Assembly: GCF_900116175.1 (NCBI RefSeq)
Contig: NZ_FPCH01000003.1
Span: 434,001-498,000, forward strand
DNA: 64,000 bases
Reading direction: 5' to 3'
From: Hyphomicrobium facile
GTDB lineage: Bacteria; Pseudomonadota; Alphaproteobacteria; Rhizobiales; Hyphomicrobiaceae
The translations under genes were made by a program, and so were the position numbers. Positions 27,581-36,971 of the stretch are shown here, piece after piece. The first letter of the stretch is position 1; every line of letters begins with the position of its first letter. The notes beneath the pieces were generated by a model. The model saw only the letters and a program-made list of their open reading frames with translations. It did not search any database and was not told the origin of the DNA.

Positions 27581-28624
27581 TCATGGAAGCGCCCTGAACA
27601 GGCCGCGGCGGCCGAATAGCGGTGAGCGTTCGCCCTTGAATTCCTGGCCGCTGTAAATGCGCATAACTCGATCCACCTCATCGCGTGAGCCGCAGATCAG
27701 CGGCGTTTTCTGATGGAGGGCGGCCGGCACAACGTCCAGCACACGCTCTCTTCCGGTCGTCGCACGCCCGCCCGCCTGCTCCACGATCCAGGCCAACGGA
27801 TTGGCTTCGTAGATCAGGCGAATGCGACCTTGGTGGAACCCCTTCCGGCGATCGCCAGGATAAAGGTAAATTCCGCCCCGCGTCAGGATCCGGTAAATGT
27901 CCGCCACCGGTGAGCCTGTCCATCGCATGTTGAAATCATGGCCGCGGGGTCCGTTGGCGCCGTTCTCGCAGTCGTGAATATAGATGCGGATCGGGTCGTC
28001 CCAGTGCCGAGCGTTGGAAGCGTTAATGGCGTACTCGCTGGCTTCCGCAGGGATCGCGACGTTACGCGTCGTCAAACGATAGGTGCGGGTCTCGCGATCG
28101 AGGGTGAAGATCTGCGTGCCGTGGCCGACTGTCAGCGCCAGAACGGTTTGCGGGCCATACACGAAAAAGCCCGCTGCGAGCTGATGCGAACCCGGCCGAA
28201 GAAATGCCGCCTCGCCCTTAGACGACGGATGACGCGGAAGAACCGAGAAGATCGTTCCTACTGAAACGTTGGCATCGACATTCGATGAGCCATCCAGCGG
28301 ATCGGTGGCGACCAGGAGCGCGCCGTCATCTCCAATTGAAATCGGTTGCTCTGCTTCCTCGGAAGCCAACGCTGCGACGGGCTGACCCTTCAGCGCCTCG
28401 ATGAAGATGTCGTTGGCGAGGACGTCGACTTCCTTCTGCTCATCGACCTCGCCTGCACGGGCAACGACCCGGCCAAGCTTGGCGCCGAGTGCACCGCGAG
28501 CGACAACTTCCGACAGACGGACGCTCGCTTCTGCGATCGCGAGGACGGTGTCTGCGACCTGGCCGCGCGTGCGGCCATCCAGCGTCCAATTCGAAAGATA
28601 TTCTTTGAGTGTCGCGAGACCCAT
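27581..28624 (-). CDS. fbp: Class 1 fructose-1,6-bisphosphatase
   Basis: The 347-residue protein has the metal-binding signature ATDPLDGSSNVDANVSVGTI of class 1 fructose-1,6-bisphosphatases, an upstream ASEEAEQP, and RIRLIYEANPLAWIVEQAGG near the C-terminus. It hydrolyses fructose 1,6-bisphosphate in gluconeogenesis and sugar-phosphate recycling. It is the first gene of the leftward fbp-prk-rpe run; prk starts 39 bases after its stop. The 228 bases upstream, to the Anbu gene, likely contain the promoter. Confidence 0.95.
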   Translation of the reverse strand: MGLATLKEYLSNWTLDGRTRGQVADTVLAIAEASVRLSEVVARGALGAKLGRVVARAGEVDEQKEVDVLANDIFIEALKGQPVAALASEEAEQPISIGDDGALLVATDPLDGSSNVDANVSVGTIFSVLPRHPSSKGEAAFLRPGSHQLAAGFFVYGPQTVLALTVGHGTQIFTLDRETRTYRLTTRNVAIPAEASEYAINASNARHWDDPIRIYIHDCENGANGPRGHDFNMRWTGSPVADIYRILTRGGIYLYPGDRRKGFHQGRIRLIYEANPLAWIVEQAGGRATTGRERVLDVVPAALHQKTPLICGSRDEVDRVMRIYSGQEFKGERSPLFGRRGLFRALP

Positions 28625-28852
28625 TATGCCCTTCCAGCGCTCACCTGCCCTTCGCCGCGCCAGTCACATCTAAGCTTACTTGATGGACAGAAGCGAGACT
28701 GCAGTTTCAGTTCGATCTGTGCATAGGCAAGTCGCCGTTTTTTTGCTGGGGTGCAACATAACTCCGCGCGAGCGGAGGGTCACAAAGACGCGCCTCCACC
28801 AATCTGCAGCGGTTTATGGACGTTAATCAATCGCGGCAAAAACCGACGCCGA

Positions 28853-29590
28853 TCAGACGTCGAACTCCTCGATCTTGGAGAATGCCTGCCGCAGCGCGTC
28901 GGACCACGAACTCGAAAGCTGACGAAAATATTCGTCATCCGCGCTGATGCGCTTCTCGCGCGTCACATCGAATGAATCGCGCTCGTAGATGACAAGATCG
29001 ATCGGCATGCCGACGGAAAGGTTCGATCGCAACGTGGAATCGAACGACAGGAGCATGAGCTTCGCTGCCTCGCCGAGACGCATATCGGAGCGTGCGACGC
29101 GATCGAGGATCGGCTTGCCGTACTTGTGCTCACCGATTTGAAAGAACGGCGTATCGTCCGTCGCTTCGATGAAGTTGCCTTCCGGGTAGATCTGGAAGAG
29201 GCGGGGCCGTTCGCCTTTGATCTGACCGCCGAAGATGAAGTTGGTATTGAAGCCGAGCTTGCTTGCTTCGAGGGCCGCGCCATCGATGCGGCGCGCCTCG
29301 CGAATGGCGTCGCCGACGACGCGCGCGGCGCGGTACATGTTGGGCGCGGTATAGAGCGTTGCCGCATCTTCGCCGGCTTCCTCTTCCGCGAGATGCTCAT
29401 TCAGCAAACTGACGACGGCCTGCGTCACCGCGAGATTTCCGGCGGCCAAAAGAACGAGCACCCGATCTCCCGGGCGGCGCCAGAGCTGCAGTTTTTTATA
29501 TTGGGCAATGTTGTCGACACCGGCATTCGTGCGCGTATCCGCCGCAAACACGAGTCCGCTCTCCAGGCGGAATGCTACGGCGTATGTCAT
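28853..29590 (-). CDS. Anbu (bacterial proteasome-like) peptidase
   Basis: The 245-residue protein is an Ntn hydrolase of the Anbu/BPH family: it begins MTYAVAFRLESGLVFAADTR, exposing Thr2 as nucleophile after Met removal, and contains NAGVDNIAQYKKLQLW and a C-terminal NLSVGMPIDLVIYERDSF. It probably assembles into a multimeric cytoplasmic protease; physiological substrates are unknown. It is the last of four tightly linked genes with ATP-grasp, alpha-E and transglutaminase-like proteins, the usual Anbu neighbourhood. Confidence 0.93.
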   Translation of the reverse strand: MTYAVAFRLESGLVFAADTRTNAGVDNIAQYKKLQLWRRPGDRVLVLLAAGNLAVTQAVVSLLNEHLAEEEAGEDAATLYTAPNMYRAARVVGDAIREARRIDGAALEASKLGFNTNFIFGGQIKGERPRLFQIYPEGNFIEATDDTPFFQIGEHKYGKPILDRVARSDMRLGEAAKLMLLSFDSTLRSNLSVGMPIDLVIYERDSFDVTREKRISADDEYFRQLSSSWSDALRQAFSKIEEFDV

Positions 29591-29616
29591 TACAAGATCT
29601 CCAGACCGGCAGGCGG

Positions 29617-30429
29617 CTACTGTTGCTGGCTGCTCTGCTGCTGAACTTCGACGATCACGTCAAGCTCTTCGTTTGCGATGCCCCGTCGAGAGCCGCGAAT
29701 GGGAGCTGCACATGTCGCGTCCAGCCCCGAGGCGAGCCGTACATATTTCTCGGTGGGACATATCCGATTAGCGGGGTCGAAGCCAACCCATCCCAGCCCT
29801 TCGAGCCACACTTCCGCCCAGGCGTGATTGGCGTCTGACGGCTCGTCTGCTCCCGACAGGAAATAGCCGCTGACGTAGCGGGCCGGAACATTAAGTGCTC
29901 GTGCGGCGGCAATGAAGACGTGCGCGTGATCCTGGCAGACGCCTTCGCCGTCCCTCAATGCTTCGGCGGCGGTCGTATGCGCGTTCGTCGCGCCGATCCG
30001 GTATTCCACGGCATCGCGCACGGCATGCATCAGGTTGTGCATTCCACGAATGTCGAGCTTGGCGCCTGCGGCTCGGCAGAGGGCGCGAATTTCGTCAGTT
30101 ACGGCGGTCTTCGCGGTTTGACGGCGGTAGACCCTAATGGGCGCGGGATCGGAAAAACCGCGTACGACGCCGGCGCGATCTTCAGTCTCGACGACACCTT
30201 TCGCGATGATCAGAGACTCGTAGTGCTCTTCCGTGCAGCTCGTGAGATGCACCATGTTACCGAAGCCATCACGGAAAGGCTTCACCGCGTCGATGCCCGG
30301 AGCGCTGACGCGCCATTCAACCACGCGCTGCCCTTGAAACGACGGCGGCGTGAGGCGCAGAGCGAGAATGGAATATTTCGTCGGCTCGCTGTAGACGTAA
30401 CGCGACACATGCCCAATCGAAATACGCAT
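29617..30429 (-). CDS. Transglutaminase-like cysteine protease-fold protein
   Basis: The 270-residue protein has an N-terminal beta domain (bacterial transglutaminase-like N-terminal type) and a catalytic core with a Cys at ~165 in GEGVCQDHAHVFI, a His at ~202 in NHAWAEVWLE and an Asp at ~218 in GWVGFDPAN, a complete triad. It likely cleaves or crosslinks peptide amide bonds. It lies between the alpha-E gene and Anbu on the same strand. Its substrate is unknown; the linkage suggests shared peptide metabolism. Confidence 0.92.
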   Translation of the reverse strand: MRISIGHVSRYVYSEPTKYSILALRLTPPSFQGQRVVEWRVSAPGIDAVKPFRDGFGNMVHLTSCTEEHYESLIIAKGVVETEDRAGVVRGFSDPAPIRVYRRQTAKTAVTDEIRALCRAAGAKLDIRGMHNLMHAVRDAVEYRIGATNAHTTAAEALRDGEGVCQDHAHVFIAAARALNVPARYVSGYFLSGADEPSDANHAWAEVWLEGLGWVGFDPANRICPTEKYVRLASGLDATCAAPIRGSRRGIANEELDVIVEVQQQSSQQQ

Positions 30430-30439
30430 CGCCGGACCC

Positions 30440-31387
30440 TCAATCGCTAAAGTGATAAGCGGTAGAGATCTCGTTACCGAGCTTGTTGTTTCTGCCTATG
30501 AAGTCCTGCACGAACTCGTGCAGCCCAGATTGAAAAATGTTGTGCATGTCGGCTTCGAGCAGCAGATCGCGCGTCGATTCCGCCGTCATCTGGCAATCGT
30601 GCCTGACGCCATAAAAGACCGCGAGGTCACGAAGGGCGGCCGTCAGCTCGTCGTAGCAAGAGCGAAGAGAGCGCGGCATCTGACGATTGAGAATCATGAA
30701 GTCCGCGATCTTGAGCGGGCGGTAATGATCCTTGAAGACCCAGCGATAGCTGCGATGTGCCGACACCGAACGCAACAGCGCCGCCCACTGATAGTTGTCC
30801 TTCTCGCTGCCGACCATCTCGCTCGACGGCAGGAGATGATAGTATTTGACGTCAAGAATACGTGCCGTGCTGTCGGCGCGCTCGATGAACGTTCCAACTT
30901 GGCTGAAATAAAACGTATCGTTGCGCAAAATCGTATTCAGCAGAGCGCCGCGATAGAGCGCGGAGCGCGAGCGCACCCAATCCAGAAGCTCGGGAAGCGA
31001 GTTCGACGTGACGGTCGCCGGACGGATCGCGGAGAATTCGAGCCAAGCGCTATTCAAGCTTTCCCACATTTCGCGGGTAAGTGCTGTCCGCTGAGCGCGG
31101 CCGTTGCGGCGGGCGCTCGCAAGGCAAGATGCGATGCTCGACGGATTGGACGTGTCGAACAGCATGTAGTCGATGACGTTCTGAGTCAGCAGCTCGCCAT
31201 GCCGTTGCACGTACCCTTGGAGGCAGCCCGCGCTTTCCAGCGTCGAGCGCCATTCCTCGTGAAAGCCTTCGCCCTCGCGCGGTAGCAGCACGATGCGATA
31301 GCCGACCTCGAGGAGGCGAGCGATATTCTCCGCGCGCTCGATATAGCGCGACAGCCAGTAGAGATCGTTTGCCGTACGTCCAAGCAT
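30440..31387 (-). CDS. Alpha-E domain-containing protein
   Basis: The ATG at 31387 gives a 315-residue, mainly alpha-helical protein starting MLGRTANDLYWLSRYIERAE, the hallmark of the alpha-E family (COG2307). A GTG at 31432 would extend it into the preceding ATP-grasp gene and is less likely. Alpha-E proteins are nearly always encoded beside circularly permuted ATP-grasp proteins and are thought to act with them in peptide-bond formation; the reaction is not established. It starts 7 bases after the ATP-grasp stop. Confidence 0.92.
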   Translation of the reverse strand: MLGRTANDLYWLSRYIERAENIARLLEVGYRIVLLPREGEGFHEEWRSTLESAGCLQGYVQRHGELLTQNVIDYMLFDTSNPSSIASCLASARRNGRAQRTALTREMWESLNSAWLEFSAIRPATVTSNSLPELLDWVRSRSALYRGALLNTILRNDTFYFSQVGTFIERADSTARILDVKYYHLLPSSEMVGSEKDNYQWAALLRSVSAHRSYRWVFKDHYRPLKIADFMILNRQMPRSLRSCYDELTAALRDLAVFYGVRHDCQMTAESTRDLLLEADMHNIFQSGLHEFVQDFIGRNNKLGNEISTAYHFSD

Positions 31388-31394
31388 TCCGAAA

Positions 31395-32810
31395 CTATTC
31401 CTGCAGCACCCATGTGTCCTTGGTGCCGCCACCCTGGCTCGAGTTGACTACGAGCGAACCCTTTTTCAGAGCAACGCGTGTCAACCCTCCCGGCATCAGC
31501 CGCACCTGATCGCCAATGAGCACGAAGGGACGCAAGTCGAGATGCCGGGGCGCAACGCTCGAGTCGGCGAGCGTTGGACATGTCGAAAGCGAAAGCGTCG
31601 GCTGGGCGATATAATTACTTGGATTAGCGACGAGCTTCGCCCGGAAAGTCTCGATCTGATCCTTCGTCGACTTCGGACCGACGAGCATACCGTAGCCGCC
31701 GGACCCGTGAACTTCCTTGACGACAAGCTCCGCCAGATGTTCGAGCACATACTTGAGGCTCGCCGGTTCTCGACAGTTGTATGTTTCGACGTTGGCGAGG
31801 ATCGGCTGCTTGCCGGTGTAGAACTCGATAATCGCGGGAATATAGCTGTAAATCGCCTTGTCGTCGGCGATACCTGCGCCCGGAGCGTTGACGATCGTCA
31901 CGCGGCCGGAACGGTAGACATCGAATATGCCGGGCACACCAAGCAGGGACGTCGGGTCGAAAACGAGAGGGTCGAGAAAATCGTCGTCGACGCGGCGATA
32001 AAGAACGTCGACGCGCTTCAGCCCCTCGGTCGTCTTCATGCGGAGAAGACCGTCGATAACGACGAGATCGGAGCTTTCGACCAGTTCCACGCCCATCTGG
32101 TCGGCAAGGAACGAGTGTTCGAAATAGGCGCTGTTATAGACGCCGGGCGTCAACAGCGCGATCGTCGGCTCGGCATCGAGGTTTCCAGGCGCGACGCTTT
32201 CGAGCGTCTTCAGGAGGGCGTCCGGATAATTTTCGACCGGCCTCACCCGATTGCGGCTGAAGAGGTCGGGGAAGAGATGCATCATCGTCTCGCGGTTCTC
32301 CAGCATGTAGGAGACGCCGGACGGCGTGCGGGTATTGTCTTCGAGGACCATGAACTCGTTCTCGCCGGTGCGGACGAGATCAACGCCGATGATGTGACTG
32401 TAGACGCCGCGCGGCGGGTCGACGCCAATCATCTCCGGCAGAAAGGCCGAGTTCTGCGTGATGAGCTCTTCGGGGATCTTGCCAGCCTTCAGGATCTCCT
32501 GCCGGTGGTAGATGTCGTACAAAAACGCGTTGAGCGCCCTGACGCGTTGCTCGATGCCAAGCTCGAGACGGCGCCATTCCTCCGCCGCGATGATCCGTGG
32601 AAGGATGTCGAATGGGATGAGCCGCTCGCCGGCTTCCTCGGCGCCGTAAACGGCAAAGGTGATGCCGGACCGGCGAAAGAGCACCTCCGCTTCGGCCGAC
32701 TTCTGTCGAAGCGTATCGAGATGCTGAACGCCGAGCCACTCGGCGAGCGCGCGATACGGTGCACGCACCTCGCCGCCGAAGCCGTTCATTTCGTCGAATG
32801 CCGCGACCAA
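31395..32810 (-). CDS. Circularly permuted ATP-grasp protein
   Basis: The product (COG2308 type) has AFDEMNGFGGEVRAPYRALA near the N-terminus, HIIGVDLVRTGENEFMVLED and DNTRTPSGVSYMLENRETM, and GSGGYGMLVGPKS toward the C-terminus. These are typical of the permuted ATP-grasp fold that ligates amines to carboxylates. A TTG at 32810 preceded by GGAGG is the likeliest start; an ATG at 32789 lies seven codons in, and the frame is open to 32852. It heads the leftward ATP-grasp/alpha-E/transglutaminase/Anbu set. Confidence 0.92.
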   Translation of the reverse strand: MVAAFDEMNGFGGEVRAPYRALAEWLGVQHLDTLRQKSAEAEVLFRRSGITFAVYGAEEAGERLIPFDILPRIIAAEEWRRLELGIEQRVRALNAFLYDIYHRQEILKAGKIPEELITQNSAFLPEMIGVDPPRGVYSHIIGVDLVRTGENEFMVLEDNTRTPSGVSYMLENRETMMHLFPDLFSRNRVRPVENYPDALLKTLESVAPGNLDAEPTIALLTPGVYNSAYFEHSFLADQMGVELVESSDLVVIDGLLRMKTTEGLKRVDVLYRRVDDDFLDPLVFDPTSLLGVPGIFDVYRSGRVTIVNAPGAGIADDKAIYSYIPAIIEFYTGKQPILANVETYNCREPASLKYVLEHLAELVVKEVHGSGGYGMLVGPKSTKDQIETFRAKLVANPSNYIAQPTLSLSTCPTLADSSVAPRHLDLRPFVLIGDQVRLMPGGLTRVALKKGSLVVNSSQGGGTKDTWVLQE

Positions 32811-33007
32811 GACCACCCTCCAGTCACGATGTTTTTGGGATCGGCATCGCAAAGCCTAGGCCAGTTTACGGAAAGCCCGGAAACTCTGGACCTTAGTACC
32901 CACATCAGCATCAATTTGCTTCTGAATTATGCAGCGCACGGCGTTCGGAGCATAAAATTCCGGCATTGCTCAGCACACACCGGCCGCTGCCTCAAAGCGT
33001 GAGCGGA

Positions 33008-34198
33008 TTACGGTCGCGCCGAGTCGGTGACGCCCAGGACGGGCGGGGCCGCCCTCGATTTCAGGCCCCACGCCGTCAGAACGCCGAGCATCCCCATCGC
33101 GGTTCCTGCGACGAGCATCGTCGCCAGCGTACCAGCGCTGTCGAGCCCAGTCCCGTAAGCCAACGGACCGAAGGCTTGGCCCAGGAAGACAAAGAATGCG
33201 TGCGCGGCGACGCCGGAACCCCGATGGCTCGGCGCAAGTTCGGTCGCCTGCGTCTGCAGCGAGTTATGGATCATGTAGAAGCCGACGCCGACGACGACGA
33301 AGATCGCCATTTCGGCCGGCCAAGAGGTTCCCAACGACAGCATCGCAAGACCGAGGCCGGAAACAACGCCACCTGCCGTGATCAAGTTGTAAAGCCCGAG
33401 CCGCCCCAGCATCAGGCGCACCATAACCGTATAAATGAAGCCGCCGAGCGCGAACCCCGAGAGGACAAAGCCCGCTTCTCTTAGGCCACCGGCGCCGCGC
33501 TGTTCGAGCAGGACCGCGACGTAAGGAAAAAGGCCGAAGATCACGATACCTTCGACGAACACCGCGGCGAAGCAAACGACGGATAGCGGATTGGCGAACA
33601 CCACCCGGTAGCCATCGATGAACTCGCCACGACGACGCTCTTGCGATCGGGGCGGAACGGGCGGCCGCAACTGCCACACCGTCACGACAAGAGCCGCCAG
33701 TGTGAGACCCGCCGCGACCAGAGTGGAAATCCGCCAGCCGAACTCGGATGCCACGAAACCGGCGCCGATCGAGCCTGCAAGGTTGCCAGCGATGATAGCC
33801 GTCAGCACGCGCGACAATGCAATCTGGCGCTCGTTCATGGCGAACGCGTCGCCGACGATCGCAAACGCCAAAGGAATAATGCCGCCCGCAGCCGCACCTC
33901 CGACGAGGCGCGTGAATGCAAGCATATCGAGGGTCGGCGCGGCAGCGGAAGCCGCTAGGCACAAAGCAAGCATCAGAAGTGCGATCTTGATGATGCGGGC
34001 TTTGCCGACGGCGTCACCCAGCGCACCGAGAACGGGCTGCGCGAACGCGTACGGAAAGGCGAAGAACGACGCCAGCATAGCGACGGACGCGGCATCGACG
34101 CCGAGGTCGCGAGAAATGTCGGGCACGACGGGATCGATGATCCGCATCGACATCGAGCTGACAAAGCAGCTCGCGGCAAGGATAGGGAGAAGGCGCAT
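33008..34198 (-). CDS. Major facilitator superfamily transporter
   Basis: The ~396-residue integral membrane protein has about 12 hydrophobic segments and an MFS loop 2-3 motif (QPVLGALGDAVGKARIIKI). A mid-protein charged loop (PRSQERRRGEF) separates the two halves. Substrate cannot be told from sequence; drug or metabolite efflux is typical of this branch. The ATG at 34198 gives a membrane-proximal N-terminus; a TTG at 34252 is an alternative. It lies between the Anbu set and ftfL, with no clear operon link. Confidence 0.88.
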   Translation of the reverse strand: MRLLPILAASCFVSSMSMRIIDPVVPDISRDLGVDAASVAMLASFFAFPYAFAQPVLGALGDAVGKARIIKIALLMLALCLAASAAAPTLDMLAFTRLVGGAAAGGIIPLAFAIVGDAFAMNERQIALSRVLTAIIAGNLAGSIGAGFVASEFGWRISTLVAAGLTLAALVVTVWQLRPPVPPRSQERRRGEFIDGYRVVFANPLSVVCFAAVFVEGIVIFGLFPYVAVLLEQRGAGGLREAGFVLSGFALGGFIYTVMVRLMLGRLGLYNLITAGGVVSGLGLAMLSLGTSWPAEMAIFVVVGVGFYMIHNSLQTQATELAPSHRGSGVAAHAFFVFLGQAFGPLAYGTGLDSAGTLATMLVAGTAMGMLGVLTAWGLKSRAAPPVLGVTDSARP

Positions 34199-34342
34199 TC
34201 GGGGGGCAATCAACTCGGAGGGAAGCGCGTACTTCCTAAAGCAACGGGGCAAGCCGCGATACGACCTGCCCCGTATGGCTGATATGTTTCGATCCTCGTC
34301 GTTCTCGGACGGTTCGGTCGGCCGAAGACGACGATAGGAGGT

Positions 34343-36019
34343 TTAGAACAGTCCCTGGATCTGGCCCTTGTCGTCGAGACGGATGGAATCGGCGGCGGGA
34401 ACCTTCGGCAGGCCCGGCATCGTCATGATCTCGCCCGTGACGACGACGATGAACTCGGCGCCGGCGGAGAGCCTCAGCTCCCGGATCGGCACGATGTGGC
34501 CCGTCGGCGCGCCGCGCTTCGAGGCGTCGGTCGAGAACGAGTACTGCGTCTTCGCCATGCACACCGGGAAGTGCCCGAAGCCCGCGGCCTCGAGATCCTT
34601 GAACTGATTTTCGACACTCGCATCGCAGGCGATGTCGGCGGCGCGATAGATTTCCGTCGCGATCGTCTTCACCTTGTCGCGCAGCTTCATGTCGTCGGGA
34701 TAGAGCGGCTTGAAGTTCGCCTTGCCTTCGTCGATCACCTTGACGACGTGATGCGCCAGACCCTCCGTGCCCTTGCCGCCATCGGCCCAGTGCGTGCACA
34801 GGAACGCCTTCGTGCCCATGCTTTCGGCGGCCTTCTGCACCTCGGCGATTTCGGCGTCGGTGTCGGTGATGAACTTGTTCACCGCGACGACGGCCGGCAC
34901 ACCGAACTTGTTGACGTTCTCGATGTGGCGCTTGAGGTTTTCGCAGCCCTTGGCGACCGCGGCCGCGTTCTCGGCCTTGAGATCGTCCTTGGCGACGCCG
35001 CCGTGCATCTTCAGCGCGCGCACCGTGGCGACGATGACGACGACGGACGGTGCGATGCCGGCCTTGCGGCACTTGATGTCGAAGAACTTCTCGGCGCCCA
35101 AGTCGGCGCCGAAGCCGGCTTCGGTGACGACGTAATCGGCAAGCTTCATCGCCGTCTTCGTCGCCAGCACCGAGTTGCAGCCGTGCGCGATGTTCGCGAA
35201 CGGACCGCCGTGGATGAACACGGGGTTGTTCTCGAGCGTCTGCACCAGGTTCGGCTGCAGCGCGTCCTTCAAGAGCACCGTCATGGCGCCATCGGCCTTC
35301 AAGTCGCGGGCGCGGATCGGCTTCTTATCGCGCGTGTAGGCGACGATGATGTTGCCGAGGCGGTTCTCGAGGTCTTTGAGATCCTTCGACAGACAGAGGA
35401 TGGCCATGACCTCGGAGGCGACGGTGATGTCGAAGCCGTCCTCGCGCGGGAAGCCGTTCGAGACGCCGCCCAAGGAATTGACGATCGAGCGGAGAGCGCG
35501 ATCGTTCATATCGAGCACGCGCTTCCAGCCGACGCGGCGCTGGTCGATGCCCAGCGCGTTGCCCCAGTAGATGTGATTGTCGATCAGCGCCGACAGCAGA
35601 TTGTGGGCGCTGGTGATGGCGTGGAAGTCGCCGGTGAAGTGGAGGTTGATGTCCTCCATCGGCACGACCTGGGCGTAACCGCCGCCCGCCGCGCCGCCCT
35701 TGACGCCGAAGCACGGCCCGAGCGACGGCTCGCGCAGCGCCGCGATCGCCTTCTTGCCGATGTGGTTCAAGCCGTCGCTGAGGCCGACCGTCGTCGTCGT
35801 CTTGCCCTCGCCCGCCGGCGTCGGGCTGATCGCCGTCACGAGGATCAGCTTGCCGTTCTTATTCGACTGGATCTGGTTGATGTAATCGGTGGAGACCTTC
35901 GCCTTCGTCCACCCATAAGGAATGAGCGCATTCGACGGCACGCCGATTTTGGCTGCGACTTCGGCGATCGGCTTAATCTTCGCTTCGCGCGCAATCTCTA
36001 TGTCGGACTTGACAGACAC
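34343..36019 (-). CDS. ftfL: Formate-tetrahydrofolate ligase
   Basis: The 558-residue protein has [20 protein letters not shown], the ATP-binding motif of the family, [36 protein letters not shown]-type sequence ([16 protein letters not shown] here) and a C-terminal [14 protein letters not shown]. It ligates formate to tetrahydrofolate with ATP, the entry from oxidised C1 units into the serine cycle in methylotrophs such as Methylobacterium. The start is GTG at 36019 with a strong GGAGG site. It is a single gene with its own promoter region upstream. Confidence 0.97.
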   Translation of the reverse strand: MSVKSDIEIAREAKIKPIAEVAAKIGVPSNALIPYGWTKAKVSTDYINQIQSNKNGKLILVTAISPTPAGEGKTTTTVGLSDGLNHIGKKAIAALREPSLGPCFGVKGGAAGGGYAQVVPMEDINLHFTGDFHAITSAHNLLSALIDNHIYWGNALGIDQRRVGWKRVLDMNDRALRSIVNSLGGVSNGFPREDGFDITVASEVMAILCLSKDLKDLENRLGNIIVAYTRDKKPIRARDLKADGAMTVLLKDALQPNLVQTLENNPVFIHGGPFANIAHGCNSVLATKTAMKLADYVVTEAGFGADLGAEKFFDIKCRKAGIAPSVVVIVATVRALKMHGGVAKDDLKAENAAAVAKGCENLKRHIENVNKFGVPAVVAVNKFITDTDAEIAEVQKAAESMGTKAFLCTHWADGGKGTEGLAHHVVKVIDEGKANFKPLYPDDMKLRDKVKTIATEIYRAADIACDASVENQFKDLEAAGFGHFPVCMAKTQYSFSTDASKRGAPTGHIVPIRELRLSAGAEFIVVVTGEIMTMPGLPKVPAADSIRLDDKGQIQGLF

Positions 36020-36163
36020 GGCTTTCCTCCGAGAAATCTTTTTTTATTGGCAGTGCACAAATCTTGTGGGCGGGCCCCGATAGTGGACTGTCATGGGTGG
36101 TAAGCCAAGCACCGGCCGCCGAAAAATCGGAATTCGACGTGATGCCCAGCGGGCGATCCGCTG
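36020..36163. other. Upstream region of ftfL
   Basis: These 144 bases separate ftfL from the weak cyclic-nucleotide-binding-like frame. They contain the ftfL ribosome-binding site and an AT-rich block at about 36040-36050. I see no riboswitch or convincing gene here. Confidence 0.5.
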
Positions 36164-36475
36164 ATGCCTCAGTTAGCGGTATGGCGCAAGATCTTCCCGC
36201 GTCGCGGGGGGTACGGCGCCTCGAGAGGCCGAGTCCTCGCGAGCTTCGCGAAGCCCGCGTCTTTCATTCTTTCCGGCATTCTTTCTGGCAAAATCGACAC
36301 GCGGCCCAATGACGGCGAGCGGACGTATCGCGCGGGAGACGTTTTCGGCGTTGCGGCGCTGTTTGACGAGAACAGGATTGCGGCGCTGTCGCTATCTTAT
36401 CGAAGTGCTTCCATCGTCTCGATACAGCTGCCGCGTATCGCGTCCTTTCGTGACTGCACGTGTCGGTGTGCGTAA
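36164..36475 (+). CDS. Possible cyclic-nucleotide-binding-domain-like small protein or remnant
   Basis: This 103-residue frame contains a stretch (SFILSGILSGKIDTR, then RTYRAGDVFGVAALFDENRI) that resembles the core of a cyclic-nucleotide-binding (CRP-type) beta-barrel, including the GDVFG turn. It is too short for a whole domain plus effector, has no strong ribosome-binding site, and its C-terminus ends abruptly. It may be a decayed gene fragment or a short stand-alone sensor. The similarity is by eye and weak. Confidence 0.3.
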   Translation: MPQLAVWRKIFPRRGGYGASRGRVLASFAKPASFILSGILSGKIDTRPNDGERTYRAGDVFGVAALFDENRIAALSLSYRSASIVSIQLPRIASFRDCTCRCA

Positions 36476-36479
36476 GAAA

Positions 36480-36512
36480 TAAAAAAAGCAGCGGGTTCGA
36501 GAACCCACTGCT
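36480..36512 (-). terminator. Rho-independent terminator after the small exported peptide gene
   Basis: Reading leftward, an AGCAG...CTGCT outer stem and a GGGTT/AACCC inner stem with one mismatch are followed by seven T residues. It lies 28 bases beyond the stop of the small gene at 36540. Confidence 0.75.
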
Positions 36513-36539
36513 TTCTCTGAAAATCGAAATTTTCGGAAA

Positions 36540-36707
36540 TTACTTCTTCACGGTGCAGGTTTTCGTCGCTTTATCCCACGTGCCCTTAGCCTTCTTGCAG
36601 TCGGCTTTGGTCTTGGGCGCTGCATCTTCAGCATAAGCGACGATCGGAGCCGAAACGGACAGCAGAAGACCTGCAAGTACGGCGCCGCTGAGAACCTTCG
36701 AAATCAT
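36540..36707 (-). CDS. Small exported peptide with a Cys pair
   Basis: The ATG at 36707 is preceded by GAAGGAG and encodes 55 residues: a signal peptide (SKVLSGAVLAGLLLSVSAPI, cleavage likely near AYA-ED) and a mature Lys-rich peptide of ~28 residues with two Cys in DCKKAKGTWDKATKTC. A 97-residue reading from 36833 is less likely because it places the signal peptide internally. The mature peptide resembles small basic periplasmic proteins of unknown role. Its own ribosome-binding site and terminator argue that it is a real single-gene unit. Confidence 0.75.
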   Translation of the reverse strand: MISKVLSGAVLAGLLLSVSAPIVAYAEDAAPKTKADCKKAKGTWDKATKTCTVKK

Positions 36708-36971
36708 ATGTCTCTCCTTCGCGTTTCTTTCGGCCATAACGGCCGTCAGGCAGGCGCTGCAATAAGGAAGGTTCTTTGCCAGTTTCTGGCGGCCAGTATA
36801 CATTTGCGTAAGGTGGGGCTGAGACTTCGCCATAGAATATGAAAAAGTCAGCGCTGCTTTCTCCGCGCCGATATTGATTTCAATCAGTTCTTTTCGCCTG
36901 CGGGCAAAATTCCACGCACGCTTAAGCGGGCAAGCGATAAGCGATCACAATAAAAGCTCGTGGAAAATCGT

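Noticed and set aside
36493-36510. tRNA-like T-loop sequence (GGTTCGAGAACCC)
   Set aside because: No acceptor stem, anticodon arm or CCA end surrounds it; it is the inner stem of a terminator for the small exported peptide gene.
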